The notes below the pieces were generated by a model. The model made no database searches. It was given only the letters and a program-made list of their open reading frames with translations, and was not told the DNA's origin. DNA of 14,387 nt from JASLBX01 sp036374175. Its GTDB lineage: Bacteria > Actinomycetota > Actinomycetes > Jiangellales > Jiangellaceae. The DNA lies in contig DASUUH010000010.1 of NCBI GenBank assembly GCA_036374175.1, positions 1 through 14,387 on the forward strand, in the 5' to 3' direction. Position numbers and translations under genes: made by a program. Below, in pieces: positions 1 through 8,500 of the stretch. Positions within the stretch are counted from its first letter, which is position 1. Each line of letters opens with the position of its first letter.

Positions 1-1011
1 CGACGTCCCACGCCGGAGGTCCTGGCCCATGTGCCTGCGGCGAGCGGATCAGCCGAGATCGGCAGCGGCGGGGCCTCCACTCCGGAGGCCGGGCGGTCGG
101 CCACGCGATGGGCCACCCCGGAGGTGCGGATCGAGCTGGCCACCCTACTCGGACTCGACGAGCACCCCGGCGAGATCCCGCCCTGGGGCTACCTACCGGC
201 CGATCTGGCCCGCCAACTGGTCGCCGACATGCACGCCGCCGAATGGCGGTACGTCTTCTGCGACCCGGCCGGCCGCGCCATCGCCGGCGGACTCATCCGC
301 GCCCGCCCAGCCACCACCAGCGGCGCACCCGTACGGCGCGACCCGCGACGCGGCGGCATCGTCGAGATCGCCGTCCCAGCCAGCCGACTCGCCCGCATCG
401 CCGCCGCCCAACCTTCGGGCGGCCGGTGGCAACCAGTACTGGTCGAACTGGCCCGTCACGCCGAACAACGCGGCCGCGACCCCGACACGGACACCAGGGA
501 CACCACCCGGCGCACCGCCGGGGCAGTGCTGCGCCGGTGGATCGCCCTGCGCGATCGGCAATGCGTCCACCCCTGCTGCCGGGCCCCGGCCCGCACCACC
601 GACCAAGACCACCGCATCGGCCACGCCCACGGCGGACCCACCATCGCAGCGAACCTGTCCACCCCATGCCGGCACGACCACCGGCTCAAAGACGAGGCCG
701 GCTGGACCATACGCCAACCCGAACCCGGACTCACCGTGTGGACCAGCCCACTCGGCCGCCGCTACGAATCGCGCCGGCCCCCGGTCATCCCGGCCGTCCC
801 CGAGCCGTACCCAGACGACCAACGGCGACTCGACGAACCCGTCGGACTCTACGTGTGGGTCAGCCGACCGGAATCGTGCGAATGCGACGAACCCTGCGAC
901 TGTGAACCGCAGATCCTGCCACCAATCCCGACCAGAGCACCACAGGAGGACTCCCTGCCCGACCCGAAGCCGACCGCCATCTTCGACCCGAACGAAGCAT
1001 TTCCGTTCTAG
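1..1011 (+). CDS. DUF222/HNH endonuclease domain protein (13E12-repeat family), 5' truncated by window edge
   Basis: The reading frame is open from base 1, so the N-terminus lies outside the window; the GTG at 31 is only an internal candidate start. The part seen (about 336 residues) ends in a clear HNH nuclease module: a Cys pair near 562-580 (QCVHPCC), the DQDH motif at 601-612 with its catalytic His at 610, a GGPT turn, then NLSTPCRHDHRLK around 650-690. This Cys-flanked HNH fold binds a metal and cuts DNA in related proteins. The upstream part resembles the DUF222 half of the actinobacterial 13E12-repeat family, whose members are usually 400-550 residues, so perhaps 100-200 residues are missing. 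It stops 127 bases before the tRNA and lies outside the island. The biological role of these multi-copy proteins is unclear. The domain call is firm; the function is not. Confidence 0.85.
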   Translation, partial: RRPTPEVLAHVPAASGSAEIGSGGASTPEAGRSATRWATPEVRIELATLLGLDEHPGEIPPWGYLPADLARQLVADMHAAEWRYVFCDPAGRAIAGGLIRARPATTSGAPVRRDPRRGGIVEIAVPASRLARIAAAQPSGGRWQPVLVELARHAEQRGRDPDTDTRDTTRRTAGAVLRRWIALRDRQCVHPCCRAPARTTDQDHRIGHAHGGPTIAANLSTPCRHDHRLKDEAGWTIRQPEPGLTVWTSPLGRRYESRRPPVIPAVPEPYPDDQRRLDEPVGLYVWVSRPESCECDEPCDCEPQILPPIPTRAPQEDSLPDPKPTAIFDPNEAFPF

Positions 1012-1080
1012 TACTCCCAATTCCAGGACGCAGACGGACAAGATCAGTATGGGTCGCTCACCGCACCACTGTCTTCCTTT

Positions 1081-1110
1081 CCCGCAGTGGCCAGTTACCG
1101 GGTCTGCGGG
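1081..1110 (+). terminator. Inverted repeat after the HNH gene, possible weak terminator
   Basis: A perfect 7-bp inverted repeat (CCCGCAG at 1081-1087, CTGCGGG at 1104-1110) encloses a 16-base loop, 70 bases after the HNH stop codon and 28 bases before the tRNA. There is no T-tract. It could end transcription of the HNH gene, but a 7-bp stem in GC-rich DNA can arise by chance. Confidence 0.25.
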
Positions 1111-1138
1111 CGCTGACAGGTAAGCTCAGACAGCTCGC

Positions 1139-1215
<77 letters not shown>

Positions 1216-1262
1216 CCGCTGACCAGCATCGACGGACTGCGGCAAGATCTCGGAACGGTCGG

Positions 1263-1285
1263 CGTGGTGCCGCCCGTGGTGCGAA
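1263..1285 (+). repeat. Left arm-type repeat pair (putative integrase arm-binding site)
   Basis: Two copies of CGTGGTGC start 12 bases apart (1263 and 1275) within a 23-base block, between the att core and the integrase start. A block matching at 21 of 23 positions, in the same orientation, lies at 13881-13903 inside the other end. Lambda-type integrases bind short repeated arm sites on both sides of the core, and the placement fits that. Binding itself is inferred. Confidence 0.55.
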
Positions 1286-1298
1286 TCTTTGCTCTACC

Positions 1299-2644
1299 AT
1301 GACCGCCATGGCCAGTACGAGTGCCGCGCGGCGCCGAGGACGCGGGCGCGTCGAGACGCTGCCGTCTGGCGCTCTACGCGTGACCGTGTACTCCGGATCG
1401 ATCCGCTGTCGGGTCGTCGGATGTACCTACGCGAGACGGTCCCGGCCGGTCCGCGCGCCGCAGGCCAAGCCGAGAAGGTTCGGACGCGGCTGCTCAATCA
1501 GGTCGACGAGAAGCGCAACCCTCGGACGACGGCCACCGTCAGCCAGCTGATCGATCGCTGGCTAGAAGTAATCGACGTCGAAGCGAGCACAAGGCAGGGC
1601 TATGTGCGCAAGATCGGCAAGCACATCCGGCCGGCACTCGGAACCATGCAGGTTGGCAAGCTCGACGCGGAGATCTTGGAATCGTTCTACGCCCAGCTGC
1701 GGAAGTGCCGTGACCACTGCGGAGGCCGGAAGTACGCCCAGCACCGCACGCCTGCCGAGCACGTGTGCGACGAGCACGATGGTCCGCGCTGTCGCCCGTC
1801 GAAGCCGGCAGAATGCCGGGCGTGCGCGCGAATGTGCCGAAAGCACGCCTGCCGAGGCCTAGCGGATTCGAGCGTGCGGCAGATTCACTGGATCCTCAGT
1901 GGAGCCCTGGACCGTGCGGTCCGCTGGGGATGGATCGCTGTCAACCCGGCGCGACAAGCCGAGCCGCCGGCACTACCCCGACCGGACCCACGTCCGCCGT
2001 CGGCAGACGAGGCGGCCCGGCTCGTGGAGGCGGCCTGGTCAAGTGATCCTGAATGGGGTGCGCTCGTCTGGCTCGCCATGACCACCGGCGCTCGCCGCGG
2101 TGAGCTGTGCGCTCTTCGCTGGTCCGACGTTGACCTCGACAACGGCGTGCTGGTCGTACGACGGGCTCTGTTCTTGGACGAGGACGGCCGACTGAGCGAG
2201 AAAGGCACTAAGACCCACCAGCAACGGCGGATCGTGCTGGACTCGGAGACGGTCGATTTGCTGCGCGAGCACCTTGATCGGTGTCGTGGACATGTCGCAG
2301 CGCTAGACGTCGAACTCTCGGCCGACGCGTACGTCTTCTCGCGTTCGCCGGATGGCAGTACTCCGCTGATCCCTGATTCCGTCACACAGCGGTACGACCG
2401 GATGGCTAGCAGACTGGAGATCAAGACGACATTGCACAAGCTTCGGCACTACTCGGCCACGGAGTTGATCGCGGCAGGCGTCGATGTCCGCACCGTCGCC
2501 GGACGGCTCGGCCACAGCGGAGGAGGGGCAACCACGCTTCGGGTCTACGCTGCGTGGACATCCGAAGCTGACCAGCGCGCCGCCGCAGCGTTGTCGGCCC
2601 GCATGCCCGCTCGCCCGAGCTCAAGGTCCATGGACGGGCGATGA
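1299..2644 (+). pseudogene. int: Tyrosine site-specific integrase of the island, with a single-base frameshift
   Basis: This is the recombinase that would integrate and excise the island at the tRNA. Reading starts at ATG 1299 or 1308 in one frame, running to about 1396 (VETLPSGALRVTVYSG), then continues in the -1 frame (IDPLSGRRMYLRETVPAGP) to the TGA at 2642-2644. The two parts join into a normal integrase N-terminus if one base is restored near 1395-1397. An arm-binding N-terminus and SAM-like core domain come first. A Cys/His-rich insertion with eight cysteines sits at about 1706-1852, as in some actinobacterial integrases. The catalytic domain is complete: Arg at 2093, Lys at 2210, His at 2435 with Arg at 2444, His at 2513 and Tyr at 2546. 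No slippery heptamer is visible, so this is a mutation or a sequence error. A TTG at 1289 would open the long downstream frame alone, but then the first residues make no sense. Confidence 0.9.
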
Positions 2645-2668
2645 CCCCAGGGCTTTCGCTTTTTTCGA

Positions 2669-2680
2669 ATATCTAAGTAT
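2669..2680. promoter_or_regulatory. AT-rich imperfect palindrome upstream of the antitoxin gene, possible operator/-10 region
   Basis: ATATCTAAGTAT is an imperfect palindrome (8 of 12 positions symmetric) in an AT-rich island of otherwise GC-rich DNA, 9 bases before the antitoxin ATG. TATGCT at 2678-2683 could be a -10 hexamer, giving transcription that starts at or very near the ATG (a leaderless mRNA); no Shine-Dalgarno is seen. Antitoxins with this HTH type usually repress their own promoter, so an operator here is plausible. This is inference from position and composition. Confidence 0.35.
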
Positions 2681-2689
2681 GCTGGTGGC

Positions 2690-3160
2690 ATGGCAAGCGC
2701 ACTGAGAGAACGCACTGTCCTTCCACCTGACGACCCGTCCGGGCTGACAAGGTTCGCCAAAGGCTTGGCGGGGGTCGAGGCACCGTCGCGTGCCCGGTTG
2801 GTGGGCCCGGACGGCACCGAGATCGAAGTCCCGGAGGAGCTGTACACCGTCCTGCGGGATGTCGTTGACACACTGTCCCAGGGGTTGGCGATCACAATCG
2901 CGCCGCACAACACCATGCTCACCACGCAGGAAGCGGCTGATCTGCTCAACATCTCGCGGCCAACCTTGGTGCGGCTGCTGACCGACGGCGAGATCCCCTA
3001 CACGATGCGAGGCCGGCACCGCAGGGTGCTGCTTCGGGACGTGCTCGACTACCGCGAGCGCACGCGCCGCGACCGCCGACGGGCGCTGGACGAGATGGCG
3101 GCCGCCGGCGAGGAAGCTGGGCTGTACGAGGCAACCGCGACGCCGCGACGCACGAGATGA
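2690..3160 (+). CDS. Excisionase-type helix-turn-helix antitoxin of a PIN toxin-antitoxin pair
   Basis: This 156-residue protein has a charged N-terminal part (1-70) and a MerR/excisionase-type helix-turn-helix at about residues 75-121: MLTTQEAADLLNISRPTLVR, then a short wing (PYTMRGRHRRV) and a recognition tail (LLRDVLDYRE). An Arg-rich helix and a likely flexible tail (about 122-156) follow and may contact the toxin. Its TGA overlaps the start of the PIN-domain gene in ATGA (3157-3160), a coupling typical of toxin-antitoxin operons. By family, it should bind its own promoter and neutralise the downstream toxin. Excisionase annotation is common for this HTH, and a role as the island's directionality factor cannot be excluded, but the PIN partner favours antitoxin. 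The ATG at 2690 has no clear ribosome site and may be leaderless. Confidence 0.85.
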   Translation: MASALRERTVLPPDDPSGLTRFAKGLAGVEAPSRARLVGPDGTEIEVPEELYTVLRDVVDTLSQGLAITIAPHNTMLTTQEAADLLNISRPTLVRLLTDGEIPYTMRGRHRRVLLRDVLDYRERTRRDRRRALDEMAAAGEEAGLYEATATPRRTR

Positions 3161-3717
3161 GGCACGGTGGCCTCCCAGCGTTCCTCGACACATGCGTGCT
3201 CTACCCCGCCTACCTGTGTGACACGCTGCTACGACTCGCTGAGGCCGGTGCCTACCGACCGCTGTGGTCGGCCGACGTGCTCAGTGAGCTACGCAGGAAT
3301 CTGATCGAGGCTGGCATCGCTGCCGACAGAGTCGACTACCGCATCACCCAGATGCGCGAGACGTTTCCAGGCGCTGCGGTCGCCGGCTACGAATCCTTGA
3401 TCGAGGCCATGACGAACGACCCGAAGGATCGGCATGTGCTCGCCGCCGCGGTTCGCGCCAACGCCGAGGTCATCGTGACCTTCAACACCAGCGACTTCCC
3501 CGAGCACGCACTCAAGGACTACGAGGTCGCCGCCGTTCATCCCGACGACTTCCTCCTCGACCAGCTTGATCTGTACCCGGGCGTGACCCTGGAGGTCCTA
3601 CACCAGCAAGTCGCCGCCTACCGCCACGAGCCCACCACGCTGCCCGGCTTGCTTGTCAGACTCGAGCATTCAGACGTTCCTCGGTTCGCCGCCGAGGTAC
3701 GTCGCCACCTCCGATAG
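3157..3717 (+). CDS. PIN-domain toxin (putative ribonuclease)
   Basis: This 186-residue PIN-domain protein is the likely toxin of the pair. PIN toxins are metal-dependent ribonucleases that cut tRNA, rRNA or mRNA when freed from their antitoxin. The acidic residues that hold the metal are present: Asp11 in AFLDTCVLYP, Glu44 in ADVLSELRRN, Asp88 and Asp91 in TNDPKDRHVLAAA, and Asp113 in IVTFNTSDFP. The segment after residue 125 is longer than in the ~130-residue VapC proteins and matches the longer PIN_3-like group that partners with HTH-type antitoxins. It starts at the ATG inside the antitoxin's last codons, so translation is probably coupled. An intact toxin beside the integrase could penalise loss of the island. 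The RNA target cannot be read from the sequence. Confidence 0.87.
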   Translation: MRHGGLPAFLDTCVLYPAYLCDTLLRLAEAGAYRPLWSADVLSELRRNLIEAGIAADRVDYRITQMRETFPGAAVAGYESLIEAMTNDPKDRHVLAAAVRANAEVIVTFNTSDFPEHALKDYEVAAVHPDDFLLDQLDLYPGVTLEVLHQQVAAYRHEPTTLPGLLVRLEHSDVPRFAAEVRRHLR

Positions 3718-3719
3718 CT

Positions 3720-3762
3720 CAGCATCGCTGGACCGGACCAGGCCCGCGCAGCCGCGATGCTG
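3720..3762 (+). terminator. Inverted repeat after the PIN gene, candidate terminator
   Basis: A perfect 9-bp inverted repeat (CAGCATCGC 3720-3728, GCGATGCTG 3754-3762) begins three bases after the PIN toxin stop codon. The 25-base loop is long and there is no T-run, so termination would be weak or of the actinobacterial tail-less type. Its position right after the operon is the main support. Confidence 0.4.
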
Positions 3763-4690
3763 GCCGTGCGTGGCCATGTGGCCAATAGCGATCATCGTGG
3801 CCGAATCGGATTGGCCGTGGCGGCATCTCTCGTCCCATCGGTACCGATCGCAGCCAACTCATACACGTTGCCGGCCATGACGCTCAGCTACTGATCTTGC
3901 CCGGAATCTAGCCCGGGACTCCTGCCCTACGAGCCCAGCCAACCGTCAGCCGCCGCACACATCAAGAGTGTGGCGTGTCGACAATGCGGTCGCCCGCGTG
4001 GCAGTCCCGGCAATAGCGGGACCACGCAGCACGCGGAAGGTGTCGTCGACCATCGTCAAGGCATCTGATGCGAACTCGCCCCGTTACGCGTACGGGCGAG
4101 ATGCCAGAGGTGTCTGTCTGATGTTGACGCAGCCGGGACGGGCTCGTGTCGGGTCGCGCGCAGGCGGTTTGTCGAGGACAGCGGTTCGGCCGCGAACGTG
4201 TTCGCGAGGTCGGGCTGACTCGGCTGTAGCGGTGACAGCGGGTGGGATGACGTCCGGCAGAGTCGGCCGCGAACCAGTCTCGTGACCAGCGACGCTGGCA
4301 CACGTCCAAAAACGCTCGACGCTGACCGCATGCTTCCGGGGCGGCCGCTGACGGATCACCGGTCATCGGCCAACGTGGTGCTCCGTAGGGTTGCATGCAG
4401 CCCGCGGTGGCCACAACTACAAACACGGCCAACCGTTCTCGGACGTGGCCACAAAGTCATGACCGAACCCCTTTCGCTGACCGCCGTTGACGACGTAGAC
4501 CACTCTGACCGGTGTCCTCACGGCCAATGTTTCGACGCCGAGTCGGAGGACGGCGACGGCTCCGGCGGCTACCAGCTCGCTCAACGGTTGGATCTGCACG
4601 CCGGCTCTGCGGTGTCGCCCGGCTCAAGACCGTCTGTGAGGCCTCCTCCAGTCGGCCCAGGGCCCAGCCCGTTGACGAGGGTCACTTGAT
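3763..4690. other. About 930 bases with no recognisable gene
   Basis: Several open frames exist on both strands here (the longest spans 3962-4432 on the minus strand), but all are rich in Arg, Pro and Ser as expected from out-of-frame GC-rich DNA. None shows a motif, a plausible ribosome site or a family resemblance I can name. The stretch sits between the toxin-antitoxin pair and the broken lhgO, so it is probably decayed or non-coding island DNA. Confidence 0.5.
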
Positions 4691-4796
4691 GTCGAAGGTG
4701 ACGGGATAGACGTTCCCGCGCACCGCGCCGGCGACGGGGCCGGACAGCTCGTACGCCGCGCGGGCCGCGCGGCCTCAACCCGGTCCGGCCCGGCGG

Positions 4797-5330
4797 TCGC
4801 GACCTCGGCGACCGCCAACCCATGCGGATCGACCCGCCAGCGCCGTCGACATCGGCCGCCAGAGCCTGGCGGACCGCGGTGAAGTCGATGACTCCCGTGG
4901 ACGGTGACCACAGTGCGGCGACACCGGTGGCGGCCGGCTCCCGCTCGCGGAGCTCCCCGGCGTCGATCGGGCGGCCCTGCTACGCCGTTGGCGGCCGACC
5001 GCTCGGCCAGCGCGTACAGCCGACCCAGCTCGTGGGCGCCGGTTGCCACGACGAGCTTGCCGTTCGTCGTCATTGGGATGCCGCGGTCCGCGGCGCACTT
5101 CTCGATCACGTCTTTGCCACGCCTGCACAGGCGTGCCTTCAGCGACGCGGGTCCGTAGTAGATGCCTGCGTGCAGAACGCCGGAGTTGTGGCTGCTCTGG
5201 TGGCGGGCGACGTCGGACTCCTTGTCGACCACGACCTGCAGCGCGGGCCTCCGTCGGGTTGTCCGCCGCGCTTTGGCCAGTCCCACGATGCCGCTCCGAC
5301 GACCGCGACGTCGGGTGGCTCGGCAGTCAT
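4797..5330 (-). pseudogene. lhgO: L-2-hydroxyglutarate oxidase remnant (lhgO), multiply frameshifted and 3' truncated
   Basis: LhgO is an FAD enzyme that oxidises L-2-hydroxyglutarate to 2-oxoglutarate. The reading starts at the minus-strand ATG at 5330 with TAEPPDVAVVGA, the first half of the Rossmann GxGxxG. It breaks near 5292 and resumes one frame over as GIVGLAKA, followed by the diagnostic SSHNSGVLHAGIYYGP and MTTNGKLVVATGAHELGRL. A second break near 4970 leads to ELREREPAATGVAALWSP and GVIDFTAV, and a third near 4815 to LAVAEVATAG. Family resemblance fades below about 4797, while the full protein is about 400 residues, so roughly half is lost. Each break is mended by restoring one base. 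It has no partner in the island and is likely captured chromosomal DNA in decay. Confidence 0.85.
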
Positions 5331-5530
5331 CGGCACGTCCTGGTCCTGATCGACGCCCAGTCAAAGGACGAGGTTATGGCGGATTGTCCCAACCTGTCGT
5401 GGTGAGTCGCAGTTTGCCTCCGCGACTGGCCTGCGACCGGACCGCGACTGTCCTGCTGGAGCGTCGTGTAGCGGCGCAGTATGCGTCGGCATGACAGGCG
5501 ACCGAATCTTTTCGGCTTGGGCAGGAAGCC

Positions 5531-8500
5531 ATGGCGGGAGGCACGCACTCGTCCTACCGTTCGAATGTGGACTTCGCCGTGCTCGGCGCGCTCCAGGTCT
5601 CCGGCGAGAGCGGGCCGATTGAGATCGCCGGGTTCAAGGAGCGCACGGTGCTTGCGCACCTGGTCGCGAGTGCCGGCCGGATGGTGACCACAGATGAGCT
5701 GATCGACAGCCTGTGGGGCGACGCTCCGCCGCGCACGGCCGCGAAGTCGTTGCAGACGTATGTGCTTCGGCTCCGGAACGCGCTGGAGCCGAGCCGCCAC
5801 GGCGTACCGCGCCTGATCGTGACTCAGATGCCTGGCTACCGACTCGCGGTTCCCGACGACGCAGTCGACGCATGGCGCTTCGAGCGCCTCGTTGACCTGG
5901 GACGCCGGGCCTACCGTGAGGGTCGGGCCGACGCGGCCGTTGGAACTCTGCGCGAGGCTCTCGCTCTCTGGCGCGGTCCCGCCTATGCGGGATTCGAGGC
6001 GACCAGGTTCGGCGGCGCGGAGTCACGCAGGCTGGAGGAGCTGAGACTCGTCGCACTCGAGGACCGGATCGCCGCCGATCTGGACGTGGGCCGAGCACGC
6101 GAGACGGTTTCCGAGCTCGAGTCCCTGGTGCACGAGCATCAGCTGCGTGAGCGGCTGTGGCACCTACTCGTGCTGGCGCTGTACCGCTCTGGGCGGCAGG
6201 CCGACGCGCTGGCGGCGTACGCCCGGGCCCGTGAATTCCTCATCGATGAGATAGGCGTGGAGCCGGGCGAGGAGTTGCGAGCACTGCACGCTCAGGTGCT
6301 GGCACAGGATGAGGGGCTGCGGACCCCGATCTCTGGTCCGGCTGTCCCTCCCACGCTGCTGGCCCCGCATGGGCCGTTCGTGGGCCGGGAACGCGAGCTC
6401 GAAGTTCTCCGCAACGCCTGGACGCGTTCCGCTAGCGGGCAACCGACCACCCTGGTCGTCCGAGGTGCCAAGGGCTCCGGTCGCCGCCGCCTGGCAGCCG
6501 AGTTCGCAACCGAGGTAGCCGACCAGGGCTGGGTGGAGCATCGGACCGACGGGACGCTCCCGACCGATGCGGCCGAGACACCGACGCTGACCGTTGTCTC
6601 CGGCTCGCCATCGTCCACGCACCGCGGCCAACTGTCCGGTCCGCGCCTCACCCTCGTGATCGGCGGCCCGTCTGTCGCAGCCCCCGATGGGGCGAATGTG
6701 CTCGACCTCACGCCCCTGGCGCCCGAGGACGTGCGGGTGATCCTGGAGACATATCTCGACGGATCGGCCGTTGACACCGCGCTGCCCGAGGTGTTGCGTC
6801 AGACAGGCGGTGTCCCTGGTCTGGTCCACGACGCCGCACTGAGCCTGGCACGACGCCACGCGATCAGGCGCGTCGGGGAGGCGGCTGTCAGGACGGACCT
6901 GATGCAGGCCGCACTCGGTGCAGCACGAGACGACCTGCGGGAGGGTGTCGCTGAGTTCCAAGGCGTGCTCGAGCGCCAGGAACTGCCCGCCGCTGACATG
7001 TGCCCGTGGAAGGGCCTCGCCGCGTACGAAGTCGCGGACGCACCGTGGTTTGCCGGCCGCGAGCGGCTCGTTGCCGAGCTGCTGACCCGGCTGGCGACGG
7101 CCAGCCTGCTTGCCGTCGTCGGCGCCTCCGGCAGCGGGAAGTCCTCGCTTGTCCGTGCAGGACTGCTGGCCTCGCTCCACGCCGGTGCCCTTCCGGGCAG
7201 CGAAGGGTGGACCGAGCTCGTGATGCGTCCTGGGCTGCACCCGCTGCGCGAGTTGGTGCGGGTCGCCCTGCGCGGGGCCGAACCGAGCGATGACCGGGTC
7301 GCCGACCTGCTCGAACGAATGGTGTACAGCGACGAAGCAGTGGGCCGGACCGTCGTCGTTGTCGACCAGCTCGAGGAGACGTGGACGGTGTGCACGAATG
7401 CCGGCGAGCGGGCCGCTTTCCTCGACGCTCTTGCCGAGATCGTCGAGTCCGACTCGCGCTGCACCGTGGTCCTCGTGGTCCGCGCCGACTACGTGGCCGA
7501 GCTTGCCGACCACCCGGTGCTGGCCCACGCGCTGGCCGATGCGACCGTCCTCGTGGGGGAGCCGAGCGAGGCAGAGGTGCGACGTGCCGTCCAGCACCCT
7601 GCCGAGCGCGCGGGCCTGCACCTCGACGTCGGGCTCGCCGATGCCATGGTCGCCGATGCCGGCGGTGAGCCCGGCTCGTTGCCGTTGCTGTCCACCGCGC
7701 TGACCGAGCTGTGGGAGCAGTGCGACGGCCGCAGGCTCACCATGGCCGCCTACGTCGCAGCCGGCGGCATCCGCGGTGCGGTCGCGCGGATTGCCGAAGC
7801 GGCCTACGGCGCCCTCGAGCCCGAGGATCAGGCCGCGGCCCGGGTCCTGCTGCTGCGGCTGGCCGGACCCGGCGAGGCCAACGCGGTGGCCCGGCGCCGG
7901 GTTCCGCTATTCGAACTGGAGGCATTGCCTGATCCGAGGGTTCGCGCGGTTGTCGACCCTCTGGCGCAGGCCCGGTTGCTCAGTGTCAGCGCTGGCCACG
8001 TCGAGGTGGCGCATGAGGCACTGTTCCGTGAATGGCCCAGGCTGCGAGCCTGGCTGGACGACGACGCCGCCGGGCGCGCCGTCCAGCGTCGGCTGGCCGT
8101 CGCCGCCGGGGAGTGGGACGCCGGCGGGCGGGAGGCGACCGAGCTCTGGCGCGGAACCCGCCTGGCCGCGGGGACCGACTTCGCCGCCTCCCACCCCGAC
8201 GAGGTCACCGACGTCGAGCACGCCTTTCTGAAGGCAGGCCAGGCCCAGCAGGACGCTGAACGCCGTGCCGCCGAGGAACGTGCAGCCGCCACCGCCCGGC
8301 AGAACCGGCGGTTGCGGTGGCTGCTAGGCGGCCTGGGCCTGGTCTTGGTCGCGGCGATGATCGCCGGCGTCCTCGCCGCTCGGGCGGAGTCCCGAGCCGA
8401 GCGGGAAGCCCTGATCGCCACGGCTCGGGAACTCGCCGCCGCGTCGGTGGCGAATCTGGAGGTCGACCCGGAACGGAGCATCCTGCTTGCCCTCGAAGCC

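Noticed and set aside
193..1041. 282-residue minus-strand frame opposite the HNH gene
   Set aside because: Gly/Val/Ala-rich antisense shadow; the plus strand has a full HNH motif.
1389..1400. Programmed -1 ribosomal frameshift in the integrase
   Set aside because: The sequence CTCCGGATCG has no X-XXY-YYZ slippery heptamer and I see no obvious downstream pseudoknot, so a mutation or sequence error is more likely.
4822..5349. 175-residue plus-strand frame opposite the lhgO remnant
   Set aside because: It reads antisense to the recognisable HNSGVLHAGIYY region, and no motif supports it as a gene.
6164..7621. 485-residue minus-strand frame inside the giant regulator
   Set aside because: It is an antisense shadow of the BTAD/STAND coding sequence, with no family motif and no ribosome site; the plus strand carries continuous known domains.
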